Part shown: positions 1-8,493 of the stretch, piece by piece
Layout: each line of letters begins with the position of its first letter
Position numbering within the stretch: position 1 is the stretch's first letter
DNA from: Rhodobacteraceae bacterium 63075
GTDB lineage: Bacteria; Pseudomonadota; Alphaproteobacteria; Rhodobacterales; Rhodobacteraceae
Assembly (NCBI GenBank): GCA_003417655.1
Contig: QVMW01000001.1
Location: 434,001-498,000, forward strand
Direction of reading: 5' to 3'
DNA length: 64,000 bases
Notes under the pieces: generated by a model
Databases searched by the model: none
Told to the model about the DNA's origin: nothing
The model's input: only the letters and a program-made list of their open reading frames with translations
Made by a program: the position numbers and the translations under genes

Positions 1-578
1 CCTACACCCCGCTCGAACTGGCCGGGCGTGACATCTACGTGCGTGAGGGCTGCTATGTCTGCCACAGCCAGATGATCCGCCCGATGCGCGACGAGGTCGA
101 GCGTTATGGTCATTACAGCCTCGCGGCTGAAAGCCAGTATGATCACCCGTTCCAGTGGGGCTCCAAGCGGACAGGGCCAGACCTGGCCCGCGTCGGTGAC
201 CGCTACTCGGACGAATGGCATGTCGACCACCTGCGCGATCCCCAATCGGTTGTTCCGGAATCCGTGATGCCTAAGTATGGCTTCCTCGAGAACCGGATGA
301 TCGAAGGCGAATATGTCGGTGATCTTCTCCAGACGCATGCCTTCGTGGGCGTGCCCTATTCCGAGGAGATGATCGGCAATGCCCAGGCGGATTTCCTGGC
401 CCAGGCGAACCCGGACAGCGACTATGACGGGCTGTTGGAACGCTATGGCGAGAACGTCAACGTGCGCAACTTCGACGGCCAGCCCGGCATTTCGGAGGCC
501 GACGCGCTGATCGCCTACATGCAAATGCTCGGCACGCTGGTCGATTTCTCGACCTTCACTGCCGATGCGAGCCGCTGA
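1..578 (+). CDS. ccoO: cbb3-type cytochrome c oxidase subunit II (CcoO), 5' end cut by the window
   Basis: This is the mono-haem membrane-anchored subunit of the cbb3 terminal oxidase, which passes electrons from cytochrome c towards the CcoN catalytic subunit at high oxygen affinity. The frame is open from base 3, so the start and the N-terminal anchor lie upstream of the window. The visible part contains the c-type haem motif CYVCH followed by SQMIRP, and a downstream SVMPKYGF segment whose Met is the likely axial ligand. Both are typical of CcoO. It is followed at 12 bp by ccoQ and then ccoP, so the standard ccoNOQP order is clear even though ccoN is not in view. Identification is firm; only the length is unknown. 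Confidence 0.96.
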   Translation, partial: YTPLELAGRDIYVREGCYVCHSQMIRPMRDEVERYGHYSLAAESQYDHPFQWGSKRTGPDLARVGDRYSDEWHVDHLRDPQSVVPESVMPKYGFLENRMIEGEYVGDLLQTHAFVGVPYSEEMIGNAQADFLAQANPDSDYDGLLERYGENVNVRNFDGQPGISEADALIAYMQMLGTLVDFSTFTADASR

Positions 579-590
579 GGAGGCCCTGAC

Positions 591-782
591 ATGGAAACAT
601 ATTCTCTCCTGCGTGAATTTGCCGACAGCTGGATGCTGCTCTTTCTCTTCACCTTCTTCGTGAGCATGGCCCTCTGGGTCATCTTCCGGCCCGGGTCGAG
701 CAAGACATATCGCGATGTCGCGAATATCCCGTTTCGGCACGAAGACAAGCCCGCGCCCGACAGCGGCGACAAGGAGGCCTAA
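591..782 (+). CDS. ccoQ: cbb3-type cytochrome oxidase subunit CcoQ (FixQ)
   Basis: A 63-residue single-pass membrane protein. CcoQ proteins are small, non-haem and help stabilise the cbb3 complex. The sequence has a short N-terminus, one hydrophobic helix (roughly residues 14-33, including MLLFLFTFFVSMALWVIF) and a charged cytoplasmic tail, which is the usual CcoQ/FixQ architecture and length. A strong GAGGAGG Shine-Dalgarno sequence precedes the ATG, and ccoP begins 3 bp after the stop, so it sits inside the oxidase operon. The assignment rests on position plus topology, since the sequence itself carries few fixed motifs. Confidence 0.93.
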   Translation: METYSLLREFADSWMLLFLFTFFVSMALWVIFRPGSSKTYRDVANIPFRHEDKPAPDSGDKEA

Positions 783-785
783 GAC

Positions 786-1658
786 ATGGCTAAGAAACCA
801 GTAAAGAACCAGGACCCCGATACCACCGGTCACTCCTGGGACGGGATCGAGGAATTCAACAACCCGCTTCCCAAATGGTGGCTGTGGATCTTCTACGCCA
901 CGATCGTCTGGGGGATCTGGTACACGATCGCCTATCCCGCATGGCCCGGCATCAAGGATGCCACGGCAGGCTATCTGGGCTATTCGACGCGCGCCGAAGT
1001 GGCTGCAGAGATCGCCGCTGCCGAAGCCCAGAACGCCGAGATCAACGAAAGGCTCGCTTCCGTCGAGCTGTCGGCGATCACCGAGGATGACGAGCTGAGC
1101 ACCTATGCCACCTCGGCGGGCAACGCCGTGTTCAAGACATGGTGTGCCCAGTGTCACCAGACCAACGGCGCCGGCGCGAAGGGCTATCCCAACCTGCAGG
1201 ATGACGCATGGCTCTGGGGCGGCACGATGGAAGACATCCACCAGACGCTGCTCTACGGCATCCGCCACGAGGAATACATCGATACGCGCTTCTCGCAGAT
1301 GCCTGCCTTCGGTGACGATTATCTCCCCGAGGAGGAAATCGAGCAGGTCGTGAATTACGTCATGTCCCTGACCCCGAACGTCAATCCGCCGAAGAACCCC
1401 GAGATGGTCGAGGCCGGAGAGGTTGTCTACATGGACAATTGCGCGGCCTGCCACATGGAAGACGCCTCCGGCGATCAGTTCCAGGGCGCGCCGAACCTGG
1501 CCGATGCGATCTGGCTCTATGGCGGCGACTACGAGGCGCTCTATGACACGGTCTACAACTCGCGTTACGGCGTCATGCCCGGCTGGGAAAACCGCCTGAG
1601 CGAGGCGGAAATCCGTGCAGTGGCGACTTACGTTCATCAGCTTGGTGGCGGTGAGTAA
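786..1658 (+). CDS. ccoP: cbb3-type cytochrome c oxidase di-haem subunit III (CcoP)
   Basis: CcoP accepts electrons from soluble or membrane cytochromes c and hands them to CcoO. The 290-residue product has a cytoplasmic N-terminus, one Trp-rich membrane helix at about residues 31-50 and two periplasmic cytochrome c domains with haem motifs CAQCH (120-124) and CAACH (219-223). Each has a downstream Met (QMPAF near 172 and VMPGW near 265) suited to axial ligation. Length and domain order match the family. It is the last gene of the ccoNOQP operon: a strong terminator follows about 95 bp after the stop. Confidence 0.97.
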   Translation: MAKKPVKNQDPDTTGHSWDGIEEFNNPLPKWWLWIFYATIVWGIWYTIAYPAWPGIKDATAGYLGYSTRAEVAAEIAAAEAQNAEINERLASVELSAITEDDELSTYATSAGNAVFKTWCAQCHQTNGAGAKGYPNLQDDAWLWGGTMEDIHQTLLYGIRHEEYIDTRFSQMPAFGDDYLPEEEIEQVVNYVMSLTPNVNPPKNPEMVEAGEVVYMDNCAACHMEDASGDQFQGAPNLADAIWLYGGDYEALYDTVYNSRYGVMPGWENRLSEAEIRAVATYVHQLGGGE

Positions 1659-1691
1659 AGGACTTCCGGTGGCCTGAGGGCCGCCGGAGAC

Positions 1692-1741
1692 GGCACCGGC
1701 GCTTCCGTCCTGTTCGCGCGTTTCCTGGAAGCCCGGTGCCA
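1692..1741 (+). repeat. 50-bp direct repeat, copy 1 (imperfect hairpin)
   Basis: Identical over all 50 bases to 1978-2027. It starts GGCACCGGCGCTTCC and ends GGAAGCCCGGTGCCA, so its ends pair into a stem of about 14 bp with a single bulged base and a loop of about 20 nt. It lies 33 bp after the ccoP stop, ahead of the terminator at 1754-1786, so it would be part of the 3' end of the ccoNOQP transcript. Confidence 0.9.
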
Positions 1742-1753
1742 AGTTACCATGAA

Positions 1754-1786
1754 AGGCCGAAGCTCAGTGCTTCGGCCTTTTTCTTT
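1754..1786 (+). terminator. Rho-independent terminator after ccoP
   Basis: A perfect 10-bp stem (AGGCCGAAGC / GCTTCGGCCT) with the 5-nt loop TCAGT is followed by TTTTCTTT. Its position and T-run fit termination of the ccoNOQP transcript. Confidence 0.9.
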
Positions 1787-1807
1787 CTGCGCAGATGGAA
1801 TCGAGAT

Positions 1808-1821
1808 TTGAGATAGATCAA
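1808..1821 (+). promoter_or_regulatory. FNR/FnrL-type box
   Basis: TTGAGATAGATCAA matches the TTGA-N6-TCAA core of FNR-family operators. A weaker relative (TTGA-N6-ACAA) lies at 1842-1855. The box is downstream of the ccoP terminator and about 460 bp before ccoG, so its natural target is unclear. A short transcript covering the second hairpin repeat is one possibility. I could not find a convincing -10 element at the expected distance. Confidence 0.6.
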
Positions 1822-1977
1822 GCCGCTCGCGTGACAGGCGATTGATCTCGGACAAGGCCTGCCTGCGAATCGTGCGCTAGTATCCAGGTATTGGCTCGCT
1901 TGGCCCAAAGGGCTTTGGCGAAGGTCATGGCCCCGCAGGCAAATGCGTGGGTTGAATGAGGCTCAGCCTCTGGAATT

Positions 1978-2041
1978 GGCACCGGCGCTTCCGTCCTGTT
2001 CGCGCGTTTCCTGGAAGCCCGGTGCCATTTTTCATTTTTTC
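1978..2041 (+). terminator. 50-bp direct repeat, copy 2, followed by T-rich tail
   Basis: Bases 1978-2027 repeat 1692-1741 exactly. Here the hairpin is followed directly by TTTTTCATTTTTTC, so this copy has the form of an intrinsic terminator. It would end any transcript starting in the 1.8-1.95 kb interval and would insulate ccoG from upstream reading. No protein-coding gene is convincing between 1659 and 2268. Confidence 0.65.
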
Positions 2042-2191
2042 AGCATCACTCGCCTGGCTTGGCGGCTCCGGCACGGAGCAAACCGTGGATTCGGACCATC
2101 GGCCCAGCGGCCTGTCACAAAGGCTTTTTCCCGTTGGCGAGGGACGGTTGTGACGGCTGTGTCAAATAAAGATAAGTTTGCGATGCAGTAT

Positions 2192-2205
2192 TTGATTTGT
2201 GTCAA
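2192..2205 (+). promoter_or_regulatory. FNR/FnrL-type box upstream of ccoG
   Basis: TTGATTTGTGTCAA matches TTGA-N6-TCAA. It lies 64 bp before the proposed GTG start of ccoG, a suitable position for oxygen-responsive activation of ccoGHIS. FnrL control of cco assembly genes is established in Rhodobacter-type bacteria; its use here is inferred from the site. Confidence 0.8.
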
Positions 2206-2268
2206 GGTTCTCGCAGGCCCCGGCTGCGAAAAGACATTCAGAAAATACCTGAATCCGGAGCGTCGATC

Positions 2269-3702
2269 GTGGCCGACTCGCAATCAAACCCGCCAAGCCT
2301 TTATGCCGCCAGAGAGCCGATCTTCCCACGCAAGGTCTACGGCAAGTTCCGGAATCTGAAATGGATCCTGATGGCCGTGACCCTGGGCATCTACTACATC
2401 ACGCCATGGCTCAGGTGGGACAGGGGGCCGGAGCTTCCCGACCAGGCTGTCCTGCTCGATCTGGCCAATCGGCGCTTCTACTTCTTCTGGATCGAGATCT
2501 GGCCGCATGAATTCTACTTCGTCGCCGGGCTGCTTGTCATGGCAGGGCTGGGGCTGTTCCTGTTCACCTCGGCGCTGGGCCGGGTCTGGTGCGGCTATGC
2601 CTGCCCGCAGACCGTCTGGACCGACCTGTTCATTCTCGTCGAACGCTGGTTCGAAGGCGACCGCAACGCGCGCCTGCGCCTGCATCGCCAGAAGAAGCTG
2701 GATTTCCGCAAGGCGCGGCTCAGGCTGGCGAAATGGACCACCTGGCTCCTGATCGCGCTCGCGACGGGCGGGGCCTGGGTGTTCTACTTCACCGACGCGC
2801 CGACCCTCGCTGTCGATCTCGTGCAAGGCACGGCGCATCCCATCGCCTATACGACCATCGCCATCCTGACCGGCACGACCTTCTTCTTCGGTGGTTTCGC
2901 CCGCGAGCAGATCTGCATCTATGCCTGCCCCTGGCCGCGCATCCAGGCCGCGATGATGGACGAGGACACGCTGACCGTCGGCTATCGCGACTGGCGCGGC
3001 GAGCCGCGCGGCAAGCTCAAGAAAGGCCAGCTCGACCCGGATCAGGGCGATTGCATCGATTGCATGGCCTGCGTGAATGTCTGCCCCATGGGGATCGACA
3101 TCCGCGATGGCCAGCAGATGGAATGCATCACCTGCGCGCTCTGCATCGACGCCTGTGACGAGGTGATGGACAGGATCGGCAAGCCGCGCGGGCTGATCGA
3201 CTACATGGCGCTCACCGACGAGGTGCGCGAGCGCGAGGGCCATGAACCCAAGCCTGTCTGGCAGCATGTGCTGCGTCCGCGGACGATCCTTTACACGACT
3301 CTTTGGTCGCTTGTCGGTATCCTGCTGCTCGTCGCGCTCTTCATCCGCTCGGATATCGAGCTGACGGTGTCGCCCGTGCGCAACCCCACCTTCGTCACCT
3401 TGTCTGACGGCTCGATCCGCAACGTCTACGAGGTCCGCCTGCGCAACAAGCACGGCGAGGAGCGGCCCTTCAGCCTGAGCGTCAAGGGGGATCCGACCCT
3501 GCGCCTCCAGCTCGAGGGCAGCACGAACAAAACCGTGCCAGTCCCGGCGGATTCGATGCGGCTCGTGCGGACCTACGTGATCGCCCCGCCGGGATCGGAG
3601 CCCGCCGAGAGCGAGCGCACCGATATTCGCCTCTGGGTGGAAGACAGCAGCAGCGGCGAGCGCGCCTACAAGGACACGATATTCAACGGAAGGGCCAACT
3701 GA
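2269..3702 (+). CDS. ccoG: cytochrome oxidase accessory protein CcoG (RdxB/FixG family)
   Basis: CcoG is a membrane-bound polyferredoxin-like protein linked to copper reduction during cbb3 oxidase assembly. The product is about 477 residues with membrane helices near the N-terminus, a Cys-containing VWCGYACPQTVW segment, CIYACPW, and a bacterial-type double 4Fe-4S region (CIDCMACVNVCP then CITCALCIDACD). The frame is open further upstream to 2197, but that extension would run through the FNR box at 2192-2205. The GTG at 2269 has CGGAG upstream and gives the usual family length, so I choose it. The stop overlaps the ccoH start, and ccoGHIS forms one operon. Confidence 0.95.
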   Translation: MADSQSNPPSLYAAREPIFPRKVYGKFRNLKWILMAVTLGIYYITPWLRWDRGPELPDQAVLLDLANRRFYFFWIEIWPHEFYFVAGLLVMAGLGLFLFTSALGRVWCGYACPQTVWTDLFILVERWFEGDRNARLRLHRQKKLDFRKARLRLAKWTTWLLIALATGGAWVFYFTDAPTLAVDLVQGTAHPIAYTTIAILTGTTFFFGGFAREQICIYACPWPRIQAAMMDEDTLTVGYRDWRGEPRGKLKKGQLDPDQGDCIDCMACVNVCPMGIDIRDGQQMECITCALCIDACDEVMDRIGKPRGLIDYMALTDEVREREGHEPKPVWQHVLRPRTILYTTLWSLVGILLLVALFIRSDIELTVSPVRNPTFVTLSDGSIRNVYEVRLRNKHGEERPFSLSVKGDPTLRLQLEGSTNKTVPVPADSMRLVRTYVIAPPGSEPAESERTDIRLWVEDSSSGERAYKDTIFNGRAN

Positions 3703-4361
3703 TGAGCGACATGACCCAAGATACCGGAAAGGGCGGCGGCTTTTTCTACTTCCTCGCGCTCTATCTCGTTGCGACCATTGCGACGGCAGCGGGGCTCTAT
3801 GGCGGTTTCACGCTGGGCCAGATGATGGGCGGATCGATCCTGTGGTTCCTGCTCGCGGTGCTCGGCGGTTTCGCCGGCGCTGCGGCGGTCATGAGCTATT
3901 CGGTCGCGCAGAGCGGCGGGTTTCGCGGCGGCCATGCGCTGGTCAGCTTCGGTCTGGCCTTCACTGCGATCTTCGGGGCCAACGGGATGCTGGCCACCAA
4001 CGCGGTGAAAACCTTCCCCGGCCTGGAGGTGAAGAACTCCTATGTCGCCAGCCAGAGCTTCGACGATCGCCGGGCGGCGCAGGAAGCACTGGGCTGGACT
4101 GTATCGGCCGATCACGAAGACGGTGTTCTGCATCTCGCGATCGACGACCGCAACGGAAACCCCGTCCGCCCCGTGGAGCTTGAGGCGGTGCTCGGACGTC
4201 CGACCCATGTGAAAGACGACAAGCTTCTAGAGCTGCGCCATGACGGGCGCAGATTCGTTGCTCCGATCTTGCTTGAAGACGGCAACTGGAACATCCGCAT
4301 GACCGCCAAAGCCGAGGATGGCACGGAATACGCCCAGCGGCTGGTGCTCTACGTGAAGTGA
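3702..4361 (+). CDS. ccoH: CcoH/FixH family oxidase assembly protein with extra membrane segments
   Basis: FixH/CcoH proteins are needed for assembly of the cbb3 oxidase with the CcoI copper ATPase. The family core is clear from about residue 85: a membrane helix containing FGANGMLATNAVKTF, then GLEVKNSYVASQSFDD and a periplasmic beta-rich domain. At 219 residues it is longer than the usual 150-170. The extra part is an N-terminal region with two additional hydrophobic segments (about residues 13-35 and 45-66). The start overlaps the ccoG stop by one base, and the end overlaps the ccoI GTG (GTGA), so it is translated as part of ccoGHIS. Confidence 0.9.
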   Translation: MSDMTQDTGKGGGFFYFLALYLVATIATAAGLYGGFTLGQMMGGSILWFLLAVLGGFAGAAAVMSYSVAQSGGFRGGHALVSFGLAFTAIFGANGMLATNAVKTFPGLEVKNSYVASQSFDDRRAAQEALGWTVSADHEDGVLHLAIDDRNGNPVRPVELEAVLGRPTHVKDDKLLELRHDGRRFVAPILLEDGNWNIRMTAKAEDGTEYAQRLVLYVK

Positions 4362-6559
4362 GCGAGATGGGATCGGCGATCACCCCCGGCATATCGGCCT
4401 GTCCCGCCTGTGATGCGGCCCCCGCCGCGAAGGCGCTGGCCGAAAAGGACGGCGGGCTCGAAGACGCCAAGCTCGCGCTCAGCCTGCCGACGATCCATTG
4501 CGCCGGGTGCATCTCGGCGGTGGAGCGGCGGCTTGCAGAGGTGCCCGGCGTCCGCGAGGCGCGGGTGAACCTCACGCTCAAGCGCGCCACCGTCGAGGCC
4601 GAGCCGGAAGTGACGGCTGCGCAGCTCATCGAAGCACTTGAAGACACGGGCTACGAGGCCCATGAGCTCGACGCCGCCACACTGAGCGCCACGCAGACCG
4701 ACCGCGCGGGGCGCGAGCTTCTGATGCGCCTTGCGGTCGCCGGGTTCGCCTCGATGAACGTGATGCTGCTCAGCGTGTCGGTCTGGGCCGGCGCGGCGGA
4801 TGCGACGCGCGATCTGTTTCACTGGATCTCGGCGGCGATCGCCCTGCCGACCATCGCCTTTTCCGGCCAGCCTTTCTTCCGCAGCGCCTGGAGCGCGCTC
4901 AAGGCCAGGCGGCTCAACATGGATGTGCCGATCGTGCTGGCCATCGTGCTGGCGGTGGTCACGTCTCTCTGGGAGACGATGCTCTCTGGCAAGCACGCCT
5001 ATTTCGATGCCGCCCTCGCGCTCACCTTCTTCCTGCTGGCCGGGCGCTACCTCGATCACCGCACGCGCGCGATCGCGCGTTCGGCAGCCGAGGAGCTGGC
5101 CGCGCTGGAAGTGCCGCGCGCGCTCGTTGTCGCAGATGGGGAAACGCGCGAAGTGCCTGCTGCCGAGCTGCGCATCGGTGATGTGATCCTCGTGCGCCCG
5201 GGCGGGCGGATGCCCGTGGATGGCGAGATCATCGATGGCCGCTCCGAGCTCGACCGCTCGCTGCTCACCGGCGAGAGCCTGCCGGTCTTCGCCGAAGAGG
5301 GGCAAAGCGTCTCGGCGGGCGAAGTCAACCTGACCGGCCCCTTGCAGATCCGCGCGACAGCCGTGGGCGAAGACACCTCGCTGCACCGCATGGCCGACCT
5401 TGTCGCCATCGCCGAGAGCGGACGCTCGCGCTACACCTCGCTTGCCGATACGGCGGCCAAGCTTTATGCGCCCGGCGTGCACATCCTTTCGGCGCTGAGC
5501 TTTCTCGGCTGGCTGCTCTATTCGGGCGACATGCGCACCGCTCTGAACATCGCGGCGGCAGTGCTCATCATCACCTGCCCCTGCGCGCTCGGCCTCGCAG
5601 TGCCGGCCGTGACCACGGCGGCGAGCGGCAAGCTTTTCCGCAAGGGGATGCTCATCAAGCACGCCACCGCGCTGGAGCGGCTGGCCGAGGTCGACACGGT
5701 CGTCTTCGACAAGACAGGCACGCTGACCGCCGGAACGCCGGAGCTGACGAACCTGCCCGAGATCGCGTCGGAAGATGCGGCGCTCGCCCTGGCCCTGGCG
5801 CAGGGCTCCTCGCACCCGCTTTCCCGGGCGATCCAGGAGGCCGCGCAGGCAGCGGGCATCGCGCCGGCCGAAATCGAAGGCCTGCGCGAAGTGCCGGGCT
5901 TCGGCACCGAGGCGCAGCTTGAGGGCGTGACCGTGCAGCTCGGCCGTGCCGGCTGGGTCGGCGCGGAGGCGGGCGCGGGCACCAGCGCCTGGCTCAAGAA
6001 GGGCGATGCCGCGCCCGTGGCCTTCCGCTTTTCCGACAGGCTGCGCGACGGGGCCGAAGAGGCCGTGCAGGCGCTTAAGGCCTCCGGCAAGCAGGTGATC
6101 CTGATGTCGGGTGACACGACAAGCGCCGTGGCGGAGATGGCCGACCGGCTCGGTATCGAGGATTACCTCGCCGAGGCCCTGCCCGGCGACAAGGCGGCGC
6201 GGATCACCGATATGCGCGACGCGGGCCGCAAGGTCCTGATGGTCGGAGACGGGCTCAACGACACGGCGGCGCTGACGGCGGCGCATGTCTCGATCTCGCC
6301 TGCCAGCGCGCTTGATGCGGCGCGGGTTGCCAGCGACATCGTGCTGCTGGGGGCCGATCTCTCCCCGATCGCCGACGCGGCCGAGACGGCGGCCTCCGCC
6401 GTGAAACGGATCAAGGAGAACTTCCGCATCGCGACGGTCTACAACATCGTCGCCGTGCCGCTGGCCGTGGCCGGCCTGGCGACGCCACTCATTGCCGCCT
6501 TGGCGATGTCCTCGTCTTCGATTACGGTCTCGCTCAACGCATTGCGCCTGAAGGGCTGA
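4358..6559 (+). CDS. ccoI: copper-translocating P1B-type ATPase CcoI
   Basis: CcoI exports copper across the inner membrane for the CcoN binuclear centre. The 733-residue protein starts with a CPAC motif, then a heavy-metal-associated domain with HCAGC (about residue 49), membrane helices, the actuator TGES loop, the ion-channel CPC motif (ITCPCALGL), the phosphorylation site DKTGT, the HP motif (SSHPLS) and the hinge GDGLND. All catalytic signatures are intact. It starts with GTG overlapping the ccoH stop. The CcoI assignment rather than general CopA rests on its place in ccoGHIS. Confidence 0.96.
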   Translation: MSEMGSAITPGISACPACDAAPAAKALAEKDGGLEDAKLALSLPTIHCAGCISAVERRLAEVPGVREARVNLTLKRATVEAEPEVTAAQLIEALEDTGYEAHELDAATLSATQTDRAGRELLMRLAVAGFASMNVMLLSVSVWAGAADATRDLFHWISAAIALPTIAFSGQPFFRSAWSALKARRLNMDVPIVLAIVLAVVTSLWETMLSGKHAYFDAALALTFFLLAGRYLDHRTRAIARSAAEELAALEVPRALVVADGETREVPAAELRIGDVILVRPGGRMPVDGEIIDGRSELDRSLLTGESLPVFAEEGQSVSAGEVNLTGPLQIRATAVGEDTSLHRMADLVAIAESGRSRYTSLADTAAKLYAPGVHILSALSFLGWLLYSGDMRTALNIAAAVLIITCPCALGLAVPAVTTAASGKLFRKGMLIKHATALERLAEVDTVVFDKTGTLTAGTPELTNLPEIASEDAALALALAQGSSHPLSRAIQEAAQAAGIAPAEIEGLREVPGFGTEAQLEGVTVQLGRAGWVGAEAGAGTSAWLKKGDAAPVAFRFSDRLRDGAEEAVQALKASGKQVILMSGDTTSAVAEMADRLGIEDYLAEALPGDKAARITDMRDAGRKVLMVGDGLNDTAALTAAHVSISPASALDAARVASDIVLLGADLSPIADAAETAASAVKRIKENFRIATVYNIVAVPLAVAGLATPLIAALAMSSSSITVSLNALRLKG

Positions 6560-6561
6560 CC

Positions 6562-6723
6562 GTGAATATCCTGACCTATCTCATCCCCATCTCGCTGCTC
6601 CTCGGCGGAGCCGGGCTTGCCTTTTTCATCTATACGCTGCGGACTAATCAGTATGACGACCCGGAGGGCGACGCCCGGCGCATCCTGTCGGATGAATACG
6701 ATGACAAGCCAAAGCAGGACTGA
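6562..6723 (+). CDS. ccoS: cbb3-type cytochrome oxidase assembly protein CcoS
   Basis: A 53-residue protein beginning with GTG two bases after the ccoI stop. It has one N-terminal hydrophobic helix (about residues 3-25) and then the CcoS signature region LRTNQYDDPEGDARRIL followed by an acidic tail. CcoS is required for cofactor insertion into the cbb3 oxidase. It closes the ccoGHIS operon. Its small size and GTG start make it easy to miss. Confidence 0.95.
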   Translation: MNILTYLIPISLLLGGAGLAFFIYTLRTNQYDDPEGDARRILSDEYDDKPKQD

Positions 6724-6766
6724 CTCCCTGGAAAGCCGAGGCTGCCCTGTGCTCTGATCCGGTGGA

Positions 6767-8260
6767 TCAGCTCGACGGGCCGATCATGAAGCAGGTCTCG
6801 CCGCGTGCCTGAAGGCGGCGGCAGGCAAGCTTCGCCCGTTCGCGCGAGAGCCCGTTGAAATTGGCCTCGAAGCCGCGCGGGCGCTTGATCACCTTGCGCA
6901 GCGTCCCGTCGAGCGTTTCCATCTCGCTCAGGGCCGTCTTCAGCAAGGCCCGTTCGGCCTTGTAGCGCGAGGTATAGCGCCCGACATTGATCCCCCAGTG
7001 CTTGCCACCGGAGGTCGAAACGCGGGTCACGACTTCCTGGATTTTCTCCTGCGTGTTCGGCGCGGCCGATCCCCTTGCGACCTGCTCGGTCGCGCTGCTC
7101 TTGACCGCGGCGAGAACGAGGTCGGCAGGGCGCGCCTCGGGTTTGACGGACGGTGCGGGACGCTTCGCCACGGCTTCGGCCTCGGGAGCGTCCTGCGTTT
7201 CTGCGCCTTGCGCCTCGGCGAGGGCCTTGGCGATCTCGTCCTTCATGGCCACGACGACGGGTGCCGGTTCCGGCTCGCTGCCGGGGCGCTGTTTGGGCCG
7301 GAGGCTGCGGGAGACGGCCGTGACAAGGCGGATCGTCTTGCCTTGCGGGCCGGAGACGCGCTGATCGTTCGAGGCGATCACGACCGTCTTGGAATCCGGC
7401 GTATAGGGCGGGCGGCCCGGCTTGTTGATGCGCGCGCGGCTCGGGGCGCGTTGGAAGCCCATGTCAAGCAACTCGGCCACCCTGGCATTGCGCGAGGCCG
7501 TGGAGCGTCCGCCGAAGACCGTCGCGATGATGCGCTCGCGGCCGCGTTCTGCGGAGGCAACGAGGTTGAAACCCGCAGCGCGGGTGTAGCCTGTCTTGAT
7601 CCCGTCTGCGCCGCGGTAGTTGCTCAGGAGGCGCCGATTGGTGTGGTAAACGGTGCGCAAGCCTGCATGTGTCGATTTGCGCGAGAACAGATTGTAATAC
7701 TGGGGGTAGTCATAGAGCACATGCCGGCCCATCGTTGTCATGTCGCGTGCAGTCGACAGGTGCCCCTGCTCGGTGAGCCCGTGCGCATTCTTGAATGTCG
7801 TGCGGGTCATGCCGAGGGCCCGGGCCGTGCGTGTCATGCGGCGGGCGAACTTGGCTTCCGAGCCGGAGATGGCTTCACCGATAGCCGTGGCGGCATCATT
7901 GGCCGATTTGACGGCGGCGGCGCGGATCAGGTAGCGGAACTTGATGGTCTGACCTGCCTTCAGCCCGAGCTTGGAAGGCGGCTCGGCTGCGGCATTGCGC
8001 GAGATCCTGACCTCGGTGTCGAGGTCGATCTCGCCGTGCTCCACGGCCTGGAAGGCGATGTAGAGCGTCATCATCTTGGTCAGGGAAGCCGGGTGCAGGC
8101 GGGTGTCGGCGTTGCGCGAATGCAGAACCTCGCCGGTGCGCGCATCAATGACCATCGCGGCGTAGGGCGCGGCGGCGACCGAGAGCGGCAGGATGATGAA
8201 CATCCAAGCGAATGCAATGAGAAGAAGACCCATACGGGCCACTGTGATGCTCTGCCTCAC
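6767..8260 (-). CDS. D-alanyl-D-alanine carboxypeptidase (S11 family PBP) with C-terminal SPOR domain
   Basis: A periplasmic low-molecular-weight penicillin-binding protein that trims peptidoglycan stem peptides. The 497-residue product has an N-terminal hydrophobic signal/anchor (about 9-31). All three catalytic motifs are present: SLTK (S59, K62), SAN (119-121) and KTG (222-224). After a Pro/Ala-rich linker, residues from about 420 to the end (GKHWGINVGRY to the terminus) look like a SPOR domain, which binds denuded glycan and often targets proteins to the septum. It is a single gene facing away from ccoS. Its 3' end lies 43 bp from the ccoS stop. Confidence 0.93.
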   Translation of the reverse strand: MRQSITVARMGLLLIAFAWMFIILPLSVAAAPYAAMVIDARTGEVLHSRNADTRLHPASLTKMMTLYIAFQAVEHGEIDLDTEVRISRNAAAEPPSKLGLKAGQTIKFRYLIRAAAVKSANDAATAIGEAISGSEAKFARRMTRTARALGMTRTTFKNAHGLTEQGHLSTARDMTTMGRHVLYDYPQYYNLFSRKSTHAGLRTVYHTNRRLLSNYRGADGIKTGYTRAAGFNLVASAERGRERIIATVFGGRSTASRNARVAELLDMGFQRAPSRARINKPGRPPYTPDSKTVVIASNDQRVSGPQGKTIRLVTAVSRSLRPKQRPGSEPEPAPVVVAMKDEIAKALAEAQGAETQDAPEAEAVAKRPAPSVKPEARPADLVLAAVKSSATEQVARGSAAPNTQEKIQEVVTRVSTSGGKHWGINVGRYTSRYKAERALLKTALSEMETLDGTLRKVIKRPRGFEANFNGLSRERAKLACRRLQARGETCFMIGPSS

Positions 8261-8456
8261 TGGTCTTGCCTTTTCTGCCTCAAGTGCCGCCGATTGTTCG
8301 ACTGGCGTTTTTTGTATGAAGCGATGCTAGCACAAGGTGTGAATCTGATAAAGTTTTCATTTCAAGGGCGTAGCAGGCATTTTTCGCAAGATTTCGTAGC
8401 TTGCCGGGGGCGGCGCGCTAGATGCAGCAATGTGGCAGGAATGAGGCGCGCCGCGA

Positions 8457-8480
8457 GCCGGTCCGCGCGCACGGACCGGC
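8457..8480 (-). terminator. GC-rich hairpin after the oxidoreductase gene
   Basis: A perfect 9-bp stem (GCCGGTCCG / CGGACCGGC) with a 6-nt loop lies 14 bp past the 3' end of the minus-strand operon 8494-14572. There is no T-run on the minus strand, so it may be a weak or Rho-assisted end rather than a classical intrinsic terminator. The rest of 8261-8493 shows no gene. Confidence 0.5.
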
Positions 8481-8493
8481 CCGCGCTCTGCCT

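Noticed and set aside
2284..3453. A 389-codon minus-strand frame opposite ccoG
   Set aside because: Antisense to ccoG, with no recognisable motif.
4349..6286. A 645-codon open frame on the minus strand opposite ccoI
   Set aside because: It is an antisense shadow of a high-GC gene; composition is Arg/His/Gly-rich with no family motif, while ccoI has every P-type ATPase signature.
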